From NCBI GenBank assembly GCA_964387695.1, contig CAYLXI010000093.1, positions 1 to 6,223 on the forward strand: 6,223 nucleotides of DNA, in the 5' to 3' direction. A model generated the notes under the pieces. It had not been told where the DNA came from and did not search any database. It worked only from the letters and a program-made list of their open reading frames with translations. Source of the DNA: Thiosulfativibrio sp964387695. Its GTDB lineage: Bacteria > Pseudomonadota > Gammaproteobacteria > Thiomicrospirales > Thiomicrospiraceae. Shown one piece after another: positions 1-6,011 of the stretch. Position numbers and translations under genes: made by a program. Position 1 is the stretch's first letter. The number at the start of each line of letters is the position of its first letter.

Positions 1-55
1 TTTTAAAGCCCCAAGATTAATGCACTATTGAACAAACTAACTCTCTATTTTGGTT
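1..55. repeat. 55-bp direct repeat, copy 1
   Basis: This stretch is repeated base for base at 118-172, an offset of 117 bp. It begins with the block TTTTAAAGCCCC. Because it starts at the window edge it may extend further upstream. No coding function is visible in it. It lies in the leader region before pgk, so it may represent a local duplication of an upstream control or intergenic segment. Confidence 0.9.
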
Positions 56-117
56 TATTTTGTTCACTAACATGGTAATTTTGGCACTTTAAACAGTCGT
101 GTATGTTTGTACACTTT

Positions 118-172
118 TTTTAAAGCCCCAAGATTAATGCACTATTGAACAAACTAACTCTCTATTTTGGTT
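118..172. repeat. 55-bp direct repeat, copy 2
   Basis: Exact second copy of bases 1-55; identity ends after TTTTGGTT, where copy 1 continues with T and copy 2 with G. The 62 bp between copies are not themselves repeated. A shortened third form of the first block, TTAAAGCCC followed by AAAT, appears at 225-237, and a diverged form of the GATTAATGCA segment appears from about 195. The leader therefore looks built from repeated and decayed units. Confidence 0.9.
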
Positions 173-182
173 GTGTTTTCTG

Positions 183-208
183 CTCTGCATTTCTGATTAA
201 GTGCAGAG
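183..208 (+). other. Stem-loop in the pgk leader
   Basis: CTCTGCA (183-189) pairs exactly with TGCAGAG (202-208). The stem extends inward through one U-G pair to ten pairs (183-192 with 199-208), leaving a six-base loop at 193-198. No run of T follows on either strand, so it does not look like an intrinsic terminator. If transcribed, it would fold in the 5' leader of pgk. Confidence 0.5.
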
Positions 209-230
209 TTGAAAAAATAATTATTTAAAG

Positions 231-256
231 CCCAAATCCCTAAGTAGGAATTTGGG
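231..256 (+). other. Stem-loop just upstream of the pgk ribosome binding site
   Basis: CCCAAATCCC (231-240) and GGAATTTGGG (247-256) pair at nine of ten positions, with a mismatch at 238/249 and a six-base loop TAAGTA. The stem ends ten bases before the Shine-Dalgarno sequence. It lacks a following T-run, so termination is unlikely. It may instead stabilise the pgk mRNA or mark a processing site after an upstream gene; this role is inferred. Confidence 0.5.
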
Positions 257-265
257 TAAAACAAC

Positions 266-271
266 AAGAGG
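266..271 (+). promoter_or_regulatory. pgk ribosome binding site that fixes the start
   Basis: AAGAGG lies seven bases before the ATG at 279. It decides against an in-frame TTG at 252, which would add nine residues, sits inside the hairpin arm and has no Shine-Dalgarno sequence. The protein from ATG 279 also begins MSVIKM, exactly as E. coli Pgk does. Confidence 0.8.
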
Positions 272-278
272 CTTAAAC

Positions 279-1475
279 ATGTCTGTAATTAAAATGTCTG
301 ATTTAGATTTATCTGGCAAGCGCGTATTAATTCGTCAAGATCTTAATGTTCCTATTAAAGACGGCAAAGTGACTTCTGATGCTCGTATTCGTGCTTCAAT
401 GGGAACCATTAAAATGGCATCTGAAGCAGGTGCTAAGGTTATGTTAATGTCCCATCTTGGTCGCCCAGAAGAAGGCGAATATGCCGAAGAATTTTCTTTA
501 GCTCCAGTTGCAGCAAGTATTTCTGAAAAGTTAGGTAAAGAAGTTGCTCTGGTTAAAGATTATCTTGGCACAGAGATTAAAGTTGCAGATGGTGAAGTAG
601 TTTTATTAGAAAATGTTCGTTTTAATGTTGGTGAAAAGAAAAATACCGAAGAACTATCTAAGCAGTATGCAGCACTTTGTGATGTCTATGTCATGGACGC
701 TTTTGGAACTGCTCACAGAGCACAAGCCTCTACGCATGGGGCAGGAGCTTTTGCCGATACCGCTTGTGCAGGCCCTCTGTTGGCAACAGAGTTAGACGCA
801 TTGGGTAAGGCTTTAAATAATCCTGCTCGTCCAATGGTTGCTATTGTTGGAGGTTCTAAGGTTTCAACTAAATTAACAGTACTAGAATCTTTATCTGAAA
901 AAGTTGATCAGTTGGTTGTTGGGGGCGGAATTGCCAATACTTTTATTGAAGCAGCAGGGCATAATGTTGGTAAATCTCTTTCAGAATCAGATTTAGTTGC
1001 CACTTGTAATAAGTTAAATAAAATCATGAGTGGGCGAGGAGCCGCAATTCCTTTAGCTACAGATGTCGCGTGTGGTAAAGAGTTTTCAGAAACAGCGGTT
1101 GCCACCACAATGGATGTATCAGAAGTTTCCGATGATGATATGATTTTTGATATTGGCCCTAATTCAGCTGCCGAATTAGCTGAAATTATTAAAAATGCAG
1201 GCACGGTTGTTTGGAATGGTCCGGTTGGAGTATTTGAGTTTGATCAATTTGGCGAAGGGACCAAAGCAATTGCTATGGCGATTGCGGAATCTTCAGCCTT
1301 CTCTATTGCTGGCGGTGGAGATACCTTAGCTGCGATTGATAAATATGATATTACCGATAAGGTCTCTTATATTTCTACGGGAGGAGGTGCTTTCTTAGAG
1401 TTCTTAGAAGGCAAAGAGTTGCCAGCAGTTACCATGCTAGAAGCCGCCGCCGATAAAGGATGTTGCGGAAGTTGA
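279..1475 (+). CDS. pgk: Phosphoglycerate kinase
   Basis: Cytoplasmic kinase that reversibly transfers phosphate between 1,3-bisphosphoglycerate and ADP; it works in glycolysis, gluconeogenesis and the Calvin cycle. The 398-residue protein aligns with E. coli Pgk along its length. Visible motifs are the substrate-binding RQDLNVP (19-25), R36, SHLGRP (58-63), R114, AHRAQAS (145-151), the hinge-side GGSKVSTK (191-198), WNGPVGVFE (312-320), and the nucleotide-binding GGGDT (345-349) and STGGGAFLE (366-374). No key residue appears missing. It is about ten residues longer than E. coli Pgk, with a little extra sequence around 240-290 and a distinct tail ending KGCCGS that carries two adjacent cysteines. 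The start is set by AAGAGG upstream. It is first of three same-strand carbon-metabolism genes; a gap gene further upstream is plausible but not visible. Confidence 0.98.
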   Translation: MSVIKMSDLDLSGKRVLIRQDLNVPIKDGKVTSDARIRASMGTIKMASEAGAKVMLMSHLGRPEEGEYAEEFSLAPVAASISEKLGKEVALVKDYLGTEIKVADGEVVLLENVRFNVGEKKNTEELSKQYAALCDVYVMDAFGTAHRAQASTHGAGAFADTACAGPLLATELDALGKALNNPARPMVAIVGGSKVSTKLTVLESLSEKVDQLVVGGGIANTFIEAAGHNVGKSLSESDLVATCNKLNKIMSGRGAAIPLATDVACGKEFSETAVATTMDVSEVSDDDMIFDIGPNSAAELAEIIKNAGTVVWNGPVGVFEFDQFGEGTKAIAMAIAESSAFSIAGGGDTLAAIDKYDITDKVSYISTGGGAFLEFLEGKELPAVTMLEAAADKGCCGS

Positions 1476-1584
1476 AGTGATTAATAACTATTGTAATCTA
1501 TAGTTTGTATTTAAAATTCATTAATTTGTCATTAAAATAAGCTGTTTTTTATGGATAATTACCCGTGTTCCTATTTTTAAATTA

Positions 1585-1594
1585 GGGGCTTTAA
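1585..1594 (-). repeat. Inverted copy of the TTAAAGCCCC motif
   Basis: GGGGCTTTAA here is the exact reverse complement of the ten-base block TTAAAGCCCC found at 3-12 and 120-129, with a nine-base form at 225-233. It lies in the gap before pykA, whereas the others lie before pgk. It could be a short protein-binding site shared by both leaders or chance in AT-rich DNA. Confidence 0.35.
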
Positions 1595-1606
1595 GGGTTT
1601 AAAATA

Positions 1607-1669
1607 AAAATAAGAGGGTGTCTCGGTAAGTAAACTACAGGTAGTTTTCTTTGCGAGTCATCTTATTTT
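1607..1669. other. 63-bp imperfect palindrome in the pgk-pykA gap
   Basis: The element folds on itself in three blocks. The outer arms AAAATAAGA (1607-1615) and TCTTATTTT (1661-1669) pair exactly. The middle CTCG (1622-1625) pairs with CGAG (1654-1657). The inner arms at 1628-1638 and 1641-1651 pair at ten of eleven positions around the two-base centre AG. A three-base asymmetry separates outer from inner arms. It ends 68 bases before the pykA ATG. It could be a leader-RNA structure, a small non-autonomous mobile or REP-like repeat, or a processing site; no target-site duplication is obvious. Confidence 0.6.
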
Positions 1670-1692
1670 CTGCTCTTAAAAAACGAACATAA

Positions 1693-1716
1693 AATTGTAA
1701 AGTGAATTTTACAGTT
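1693..1716 (+). promoter_or_regulatory. Palindrome upstream of pykA, possible operator or leader hairpin
   Basis: AATTGTAAA (1693-1701) and TTTACAGTT (1708-1716) are inverted repeats with one mismatch, separated by six bases. The perfect core is TGTAAA-N6-TTTACA. The distal arm ends ten bases before TAAGG, the likely Shine-Dalgarno of pykA. It could bind a dimeric regulator or form a weak hairpin near the ribosome site. I cannot assign it to a known regulator. Confidence 0.35.
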
Positions 1717-1737
1717 AATTAAATAAGGTTGGAATGA

Positions 1738-3180
1738 ATGTCATCAAGCATGAGAAGAGCTAAAATTGTTGCCACACTAGGGCCAGCAACAGATCGAGAA
1801 GGTGAGTTAGAGAAAATGATTCTTGCTGGTTTAGATGTGGTGCGCATTAATATGTCGCATGGAGACCCAGAAGAACACATGGAAAGAGCGATGCTCGTTC
1901 GAAAGTTAGCAAAAAAACACGATCGACAAGTGGGTGTTTTGGTAGATCTACAAGGGCCTAAAATCCGTATTGAAAGGTTTAAAGGTGATGGAATTTTCTT
2001 AACAGCGGGTGATAAATTTTCACTCGATAACAATGTAGAAAAGCTAGACGGTAACCAACATGAAGTTGGCTTAACTTACAAGAGCTTGCCTTTTGATGTG
2101 AAATCAGGAGATCGTTTATTGTTAGATGATGGCCGTTTAGTTATGGATGTTGACAATGTTGAAGGCGAAAGAGTTAATTGTACGGTAATTGTTGGTGGAA
2201 AACTAACCAACAACAAAGGCATTAACCTAATGGGCGGAGGGCTTTCTGCCGCGGCATTAACAGAAAAAGACAAAGAAGATATTCTGACGGCAGCAAAAAT
2301 AAAATGTGATTATTTAGCACTTTCTTTTCCAAGATCTTCTGAAGATGTTGAATTATGCCGTTCATTAGCAGAAAAAGCAGGACTGTTTTGTTCAATAGTA
2401 TCAAAAATTGAACGGGCAGAAGCGGTTAGTGATGACTTTACTCTAGACGGTATTATTTTAGCTTCTGATGTTATTATGATTGCTCGTGGTGATTTAGGCG
2501 TTGAAGTCGGTGATGCACAGCTTCCTGCATTGCAAAAGAAAATGATTAAACGGGCTAGAGAATTAAATAGAGTAACCATTACTGCCACACAGATGATGGA
2601 AACCATGATAGAAAATTCTATCCCAACACGAGCAGAAGTCTTTGATGTCGCCAATGCGGTGATGGATGGTAGTGATGCAGTAATGCTTTCAGGCGAAACA
2701 GCAATAGGGCATTCGCCAAGTCTTGTGATTAAAGTAATGGGTGATATCTGTCATGAAGCAGAAAAAACCCGTACAACTCGTGAATCTACCCATCGTATTG
2801 ACGAGTCATTTACCTCTGTAGATGAAACCATTGCCATGGCATCTATGTATGCCGCAAATCATTTTAAAGTTAAGTGTATTGCGGCTTTAACCGAATCGGG
2901 CAACACTCCGTTGCTTATGTCTCGTATCAGTTCAGGGATTCCAATTATTGCTTTAACGCCTCATTTGGATACTCGACGCAAAGTGACGATGTATCGTGGT
3001 GTCTATCCAAATTCAGTTGACTATGCAGGCCTAAATGATGATGAAGTAAAAGTGAAAATCATTTCTAACTTAAAAAAACAGGGCATGGTCAAAACAGGAG
3101 ATATGGTTTTGTTAACCCGTGGTCAATCTCGCGGAACGATGGGTGGAACTAACCAGATGGAAATCATTAAGGTTTCGTAA
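1738..3180 (+). CDS. pykA: Pyruvate kinase, PykA type
   Basis: Cytoplasmic enzyme that transfers phosphate from phosphoenolpyruvate to ADP, giving pyruvate and ATP; it is the exit from lower glycolysis or from the Calvin cycle toward pyruvate. At 480 residues it has the same length as E. coli PykA and aligns with it throughout, from RRAKIVATLGPATDR (6-20) to the C-terminal regulatory domain. Visible motifs are the active-site signature ending SKIERAEAV (222-230), with K223 and metal ligand E225, ARGDLG (249-254) with metal ligand D252, ITATQMMETM (281-290) and TRAEVFDVANAVMDG (297-311). By eye, K102 falls where potassium-independent pyruvate kinases carry lysine, an inference from alignment. 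The ATG at 1738 follows TAAGG by nine bases; an ATG at 1734 is in another frame. fba follows after 43 bp, so the two probably share a transcript. Confidence 0.97.
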   Translation: MSSSMRRAKIVATLGPATDREGELEKMILAGLDVVRINMSHGDPEEHMERAMLVRKLAKKHDRQVGVLVDLQGPKIRIERFKGDGIFLTAGDKFSLDNNVEKLDGNQHEVGLTYKSLPFDVKSGDRLLLDDGRLVMDVDNVEGERVNCTVIVGGKLTNNKGINLMGGGLSAAALTEKDKEDILTAAKIKCDYLALSFPRSSEDVELCRSLAEKAGLFCSIVSKIERAEAVSDDFTLDGIILASDVIMIARGDLGVEVGDAQLPALQKKMIKRARELNRVTITATQMMETMIENSIPTRAEVFDVANAVMDGSDAVMLSGETAIGHSPSLVIKVMGDICHEAEKTRTTRESTHRIDESFTSVDETIAMASMYAANHFKVKCIAALTESGNTPLLMSRISSGIPIIALTPHLDTRRKVTMYRGVYPNSVDYAGLNDDEVKVKIISNLKKQGMVKTGDMVLLTRGQSRGTMGGTNQMEIIKVS

Positions 3181-3207
3181 TTTAAATAAAATATTTTAAT
3201 AACTAAC

Positions 3208-3214
3208 TAAGGAG
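3208..3214 (+). promoter_or_regulatory. Strong ribosome binding site of fba
   Basis: TAAGGAG nine bases before the ATG at 3224 is a near-consensus Shine-Dalgarno. It is the best in the window and fits a highly expressed aldolase. The short AT-rich gap after pykA shows no terminator. Confidence 0.8.
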
Positions 3215-3223
3215 TCACGCACA

Positions 3224-4288
3224 ATGGCGATGATTACACTTCGTGAATTAATGGACTACGCAGCAGAACATAGTTTTGGAATGCCTGCGTTTAATGTAAA
3301 TAATATGGAACAGGTTAAGGCCATCATGCGTGCAGCATCAGAAGTTGATTCTCCTGTTATTTTGCAAGGATCAGCAGGAGCCCGTAAATATGCAGGTGAG
3401 CCAATGTTGCGCCACCTAATTCAAGGTGCAGTAGAAATGTATCCTAATGTTCCAGTGGTCATGCATCAAGATCACGGTTCAGATGTAGGCGTTTGCTTAA
3501 GAGCTATTCAGTCTGGTTTTACCTCAGTTATGATGGACGGTTCTTTAGAAGCAGACATGAAAACGCCAGCATCTTATGAATATAATGCAGGCATTACCGC
3601 CGAAGTTGTCGCTATTGCACATGCTGGTGGTGTTTCTGTTGAAGGTGAGTTAGGTTGTTTAGGTTCGCTAGAAACTGGTATGATGGGCGAGGAAGATGGG
3701 CATGGTTCTGATGAAAAGCTAGATATGGATAGCTTGTTAACCGATCCAGAAGAAGCCGCACAATTTGTAAAAGATACCAATGTTGATGCACTTGCTGTAG
3801 CGGTTGGAACTTCTCACGGTGCTTATAAATTTACGTCTAAGCCGAGTGATGATGTGCTTAAAATTGATCAAATTCGTAAAATTCACGAACGCATTCCAGA
3901 TACTCATATTGTTATGCATGGCTCTTCATCCGTTCCTGAAGAATGGCTACAAACCATCAATAACTATGGTGGAGACATGGGGCAAACTTATGGTGTGCCA
4001 GTTGAAGCAATTGTTGAAGGTATTAAATATGGTGTTCGTAAAGTCAACATAGATACTGATTTACGCATGGCATCAACGGGTGCAATTCGTAAGCATCTAA
4101 CAGAAAATACTTCAAACTTTGATCCTCGTAAGTTTTATAATGCTGCAGAAAATGCGATGATGGATATTTGTAAATCTCGTTTTGAAGCCTTTGGTTGTGC
4201 AGGACATGCTTCTAAAATAAAATCACTTGGTTTAGAAGTTATGCAAGCCCGTTATGCTTCAGGTTCATTGGATCAAAGAGTTCGTTAA
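3224..4288 (+). CDS. fba: Class II fructose-bisphosphate aldolase, CbbA-like
   Basis: Zinc-dependent aldolase joining dihydroxyacetone phosphate and glyceraldehyde 3-phosphate to fructose 1,6-bisphosphate; in Calvin-cycle organisms this type commonly also makes sedoheptulose bisphosphate. The 354-residue protein opens MAMITLRELMDYAAEHSFG, as CbbA-like enzymes of autotrophs do. The signature VVMHQDHG (78-85) contains catalytic D83 and zinc ligand H84. The second signature, VEGELGCLGSLE (139-150), is intact. H198 in GTSHG and H232 in MHGSSS fit the other zinc ligands, and NIDTDLR (275-281) forms the phosphate-binding loop. The residues suit a full-length active enzyme. It lies 43 bp behind pykA and ends just before a strong terminator, so it closes this transcription unit. 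The family call is firm; the Calvin-cycle role is inferred. Confidence 0.96.
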   Translation: MAMITLRELMDYAAEHSFGMPAFNVNNMEQVKAIMRAASEVDSPVILQGSAGARKYAGEPMLRHLIQGAVEMYPNVPVVMHQDHGSDVGVCLRAIQSGFTSVMMDGSLEADMKTPASYEYNAGITAEVVAIAHAGGVSVEGELGCLGSLETGMMGEEDGHGSDEKLDMDSLLTDPEEAAQFVKDTNVDALAVAVGTSHGAYKFTSKPSDDVLKIDQIRKIHERIPDTHIVMHGSSSVPEEWLQTINNYGGDMGQTYGVPVEAIVEGIKYGVRKVNIDTDLRMASTGAIRKHLTENTSNFDPRKFYNAAENAMMDICKSRFEAFGCAGHASKIKSLGLEVMQARYASGSLDQRVR

Positions 4289-4314
4289 GTGCTTACTTAA
4301 GAAATCGTTTTCCA

Positions 4315-4355
4315 AGACACAAAAAAGCCCGTTTAAAACGGGCTTTTTTGTGTCT
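4315..4355. terminator. Bidirectional intrinsic terminator between fba and the phosphatase gene
   Basis: Two perfectly complementary 20-base arms (4315-4334 and 4336-4355) flank one central A. The GC-rich core GCCCGTTT/AAACGGGC is bordered by six A on the left and six T on the right, so each strand reads as a stem followed by a U-run. It starts 26 bases after the fba stop and ends 18 bases from the convergent phosphatase stop, so it serves both genes. Confidence 0.95.
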
Positions 4356-4373
4356 ACAATAAATTGGACTCTG

Positions 4374-5744
4374 TTATGATTCAGGTAACCATTTGTTAAA
4401 TAGGTTGTAATACATAATACGATAAATATCAGTATTATCAACAACACCTAAGCTTGAAACCTTGTTAGCATTATGACCTTTAGCTCTGGCAATAATACCT
4501 CCAGTTAGATCGCGACGAGTTGCCCAAGTTACAACAAATTGATGTGTTTGACCAGATTTATCAGGAGCGGATTCAAAGGGAGCTGTGTTAGCACCATCAA
4601 TACCATCAACAGGAGCTTTAACATGCTGATCATTAACATCACTGTTAATGTCAGCTTGAGTAACCTTGCCATCTACAATATAACGCTCCATTCTTTTTGG
4701 TTCATTTCCAAGAAGATGTTTACCCCCCGCACTACTATCTGCCGCTGTAATGAGCAGAGTATTTGGGTTTTTGTTAACAAAATCTATAAATACTCCAAAG
4801 GTTGCGTCTGAACGCTTGCCTGCTTCAAAAGAACCTCTCGCGTTAGCGTTGTTACCAAAGTTATCCGTTCCTTCCTCTTCTGCAACAATAAACATTCCTT
4901 TAGTTTTTGTTTTAGGATTACGGGCCAGAATTTCTAAAGTAACTTTAGACATTTCTGTAATGGTAGGAGAGCCTGCAACATAAAGAGGCAGGTTGTTATT
5001 GCGTAAATATTCTTCTGTTTTATCGTTAAAAGTATGTTTTTTAGCAAAGACGCCTAAAAGTTTAGTCGCTGTATCACGAACTTCCATTAATTGTTTTCTA
5101 TTATAAACAACGGTATATCCTAGCCCTTTGGCTTTAGTGATAAGGTTGATGCCATCGGTGCGTTTGCCTTCACCATGATATCCCTTAACACCTTTAGGCA
5201 ATAACCATTGTTCACCACCACTAAGAATAACATCAACACCTGATGTAATAACTTGTTTGGCAATGTCTTCTCTCATGCTGCGTTCTTTAACTGAAGAAAC
5301 AAAAACCGCAGTACCAGGTTCAACAATAGAGCCAGATTGAACCAAAGCTGTCGCATAACCTGCTTGCATAGCTTCTTCCATGATGGTCATTTTTTTGCCC
5401 GAAAGAGCGGTTATTTCGCTATGTCTGTCTAATCCAAAGCTATCTCGTACTACCTTTACTCCATAGGCGTGTACTGTGGCTCCACCATGTGAGCTGGAAG
5501 TTAAGGCATCTTTCATATGCCCTGTATAGGGAGCCATGTAAGGTAGCTTGTCCCAGTTTAAAAGACCATCAGGTCCTTTTGTGTAGGTGCGTAAAGAGTT
5601 CCAATGACTAAAGCCATAGCCATCTGGATGGAAGAAGATCACATTGTTTGTTTTGTGAATATCTTCATTTTTTTGTTGATAGCTCCCTGCCACGGATGCC
5701 ATAGACAGGCTTGTTAATAGAGCTATAGATGCAAATTTTATCAT
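4374..5744 (-). CDS. phoA: Secreted alkaline phosphatase, divergent PhoA family
   Basis: Predicted exported phosphomonoesterase that would release phosphate from organic esters. The first 19 residues form a signal peptide: K3, a hydrophobic core to about A16, and a likely cut after SVA (17-19). Family features run in order: NVIFFHPDGYG (34-44) with metal ligand D41, SSHGGAT (84-90) with probable nucleophile S85, PGTA (143-146), EEEGTDN (289-295) with E289 and D294, and TAAD (333-336) with D336. The C-terminal VDNTDIY also fits the family. By eye against E. coli PhoA, D101 is replaced by S84, and the zinc ligands H331, H370 and H412 by N298, S337 and D412, so metal use or activity may differ. 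There are no cysteines, hence no disulfides. AAGGAA lies seven bases before the ATG, and a Pho-box-like repeat lies upstream. The length of 456 residues is normal. Confidence 0.88.
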   Translation of the reverse strand: MIKFASIALLTSLSMASVAGSYQQKNEDIHKTNNVIFFHPDGYGFSHWNSLRTYTKGPDGLLNWDKLPYMAPYTGHMKDALTSSSHGGATVHAYGVKVVRDSFGLDRHSEITALSGKKMTIMEEAMQAGYATALVQSGSIVEPGTAVFVSSVKERSMREDIAKQVITSGVDVILSGGEQWLLPKGVKGYHGEGKRTDGINLITKAKGLGYTVVYNRKQLMEVRDTATKLLGVFAKKHTFNDKTEEYLRNNNLPLYVAGSPTITEMSKVTLEILARNPKTKTKGMFIVAEEEGTDNFGNNANARGSFEAGKRSDATFGVFIDFVNKNPNTLLITAADSSAGGKHLLGNEPKRMERYIVDGKVTQADINSDVNDQHVKAPVDGIDGANTAPFESAPDKSGQTHQFVVTWATRRDLTGGIIARAKGHNANKVSSLGVVDNTDIYRIMYYNLFNKWLPES

Positions 5745-5762
5745 AACAAAATTCCTTTTAAT

Positions 5763-5783
5763 TGTGGATTAAGTGAGTCCACA
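5763..5783 (-). other. Leader hairpin upstream of the phosphatase gene
   Basis: TGTGGA (5763-5768) pairs with TCCACA (5778-5783), and two more inner pairs, one a wobble, reduce the loop to five bases. It lies between the likely promoter and the Shine-Dalgarno on the - strand. There is no T-run after it. A role in mRNA stability or translation is only a guess. Confidence 0.35.
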
Positions 5784-5848
5784 GATTTTAGATAACGATT
5801 ATAAAATATCAAAAGCATGAGTATTTTAAAAATTTATCGATTTAAAAG

Positions 5849-5877
5849 GTTTACATTTTGTTTACATTTTGTTTACA
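5849..5877 (-). promoter_or_regulatory. Candidate PhoB box: three half-sites at 11-bp spacing
   Basis: Read on the - strand, TGTAAAC occurs three times exactly 11 bp apart, separated each time by AAAA. PhoB sites are 7-bp direct repeats of the CTGTCAT type with a 4-bp AT-rich spacer, giving the same 11-bp period and the same TGT core. It lies about 105 bp upstream of the phosphatase start and points toward it. Possible -10 elements downstream on the - strand are GATAAA (5833-5838), ten bases away as in PhoB-activated promoters, and a consensus TATAAT (5798-5803). Phosphate-starvation control is therefore likely but inferred. Confidence 0.7.
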
Positions 5878-5885
5878 AGTGGATT

Positions 5886-5925
5886 AAACCCTTACGCCTC
5901 TGAAAGCTCGTTGTAGCAAGGGTTT
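5886..5925. other. Inverted repeat between the metR-like gene and the Pho box
   Basis: AAACCCTT (5886-5893) pairs exactly with AAGGGTTT (5918-5925) across 24 bases. On the + strand TATTTT follows; on the - strand the following sequence is TAATCC, a poor terminator tail. It is placed where a terminator for the - strand regulator gene would be expected, but its loop is long and the tail weak, so a recombination or protein-binding site is also possible. Confidence 0.4.
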
Positions 5926-6011
5926 TATTTTGAGAGAGATGTTCTGTACATGGCCCTTTAACCATTGGATTGTAAATATCTAATCTAGAAAAAACTTTAC
6001 CCGATATTGTT

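Noticed and set aside
81..107. Promoter-like TTGGCA and TATGTT, or a sigma-54 TGGCAC element, before pgk
   Set aside because: The spacing for a sigma-70 pair is only 15 bases and the -10 match is weak; no TTGC -12 element follows TGGCAC.
99..121. GTGTA/TACAC dyad followed by seven T, resembling a terminator
   Set aside because: The stem has only five pairs and is AT-rich, so it is too weak to support a terminator call.
252..278. Nine-residue N-terminal extension of phosphoglycerate kinase from TTG 252
   Set aside because: ATG 279 has a well-placed AAGAGG and gives the MSVIKM start seen in E. coli Pgk; the TTG has no ribosome site and lies in a hairpin arm.
908..1204. Open frame on the - strand inside pgk, and similar frames inside pykA, fba and phoA
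   Set aside because: All lie within strongly conserved genes in other frames, and their translations show no recognisable domain.
1526..1559. TTGTCA and GATAAT as a pykA promoter
   Set aside because: Each hexamer matches at five of six positions, but the 22-base spacer is too long for a normal sigma-70 promoter.
4539..4983. Two overlapping + strand open frames within the phosphatase gene
   Set aside because: They are antisense to a full-length family member, have no recognisable domain and no convincing ribosome site.
5798..5826. Plain sigma-70 promoter for the phosphatase using TATAAT at 5798-5803
   Set aside because: No recognisable -35 sits 16-18 bases upstream, so it is mentioned only as a possible -10 with the Pho-box-like site and not listed separately.
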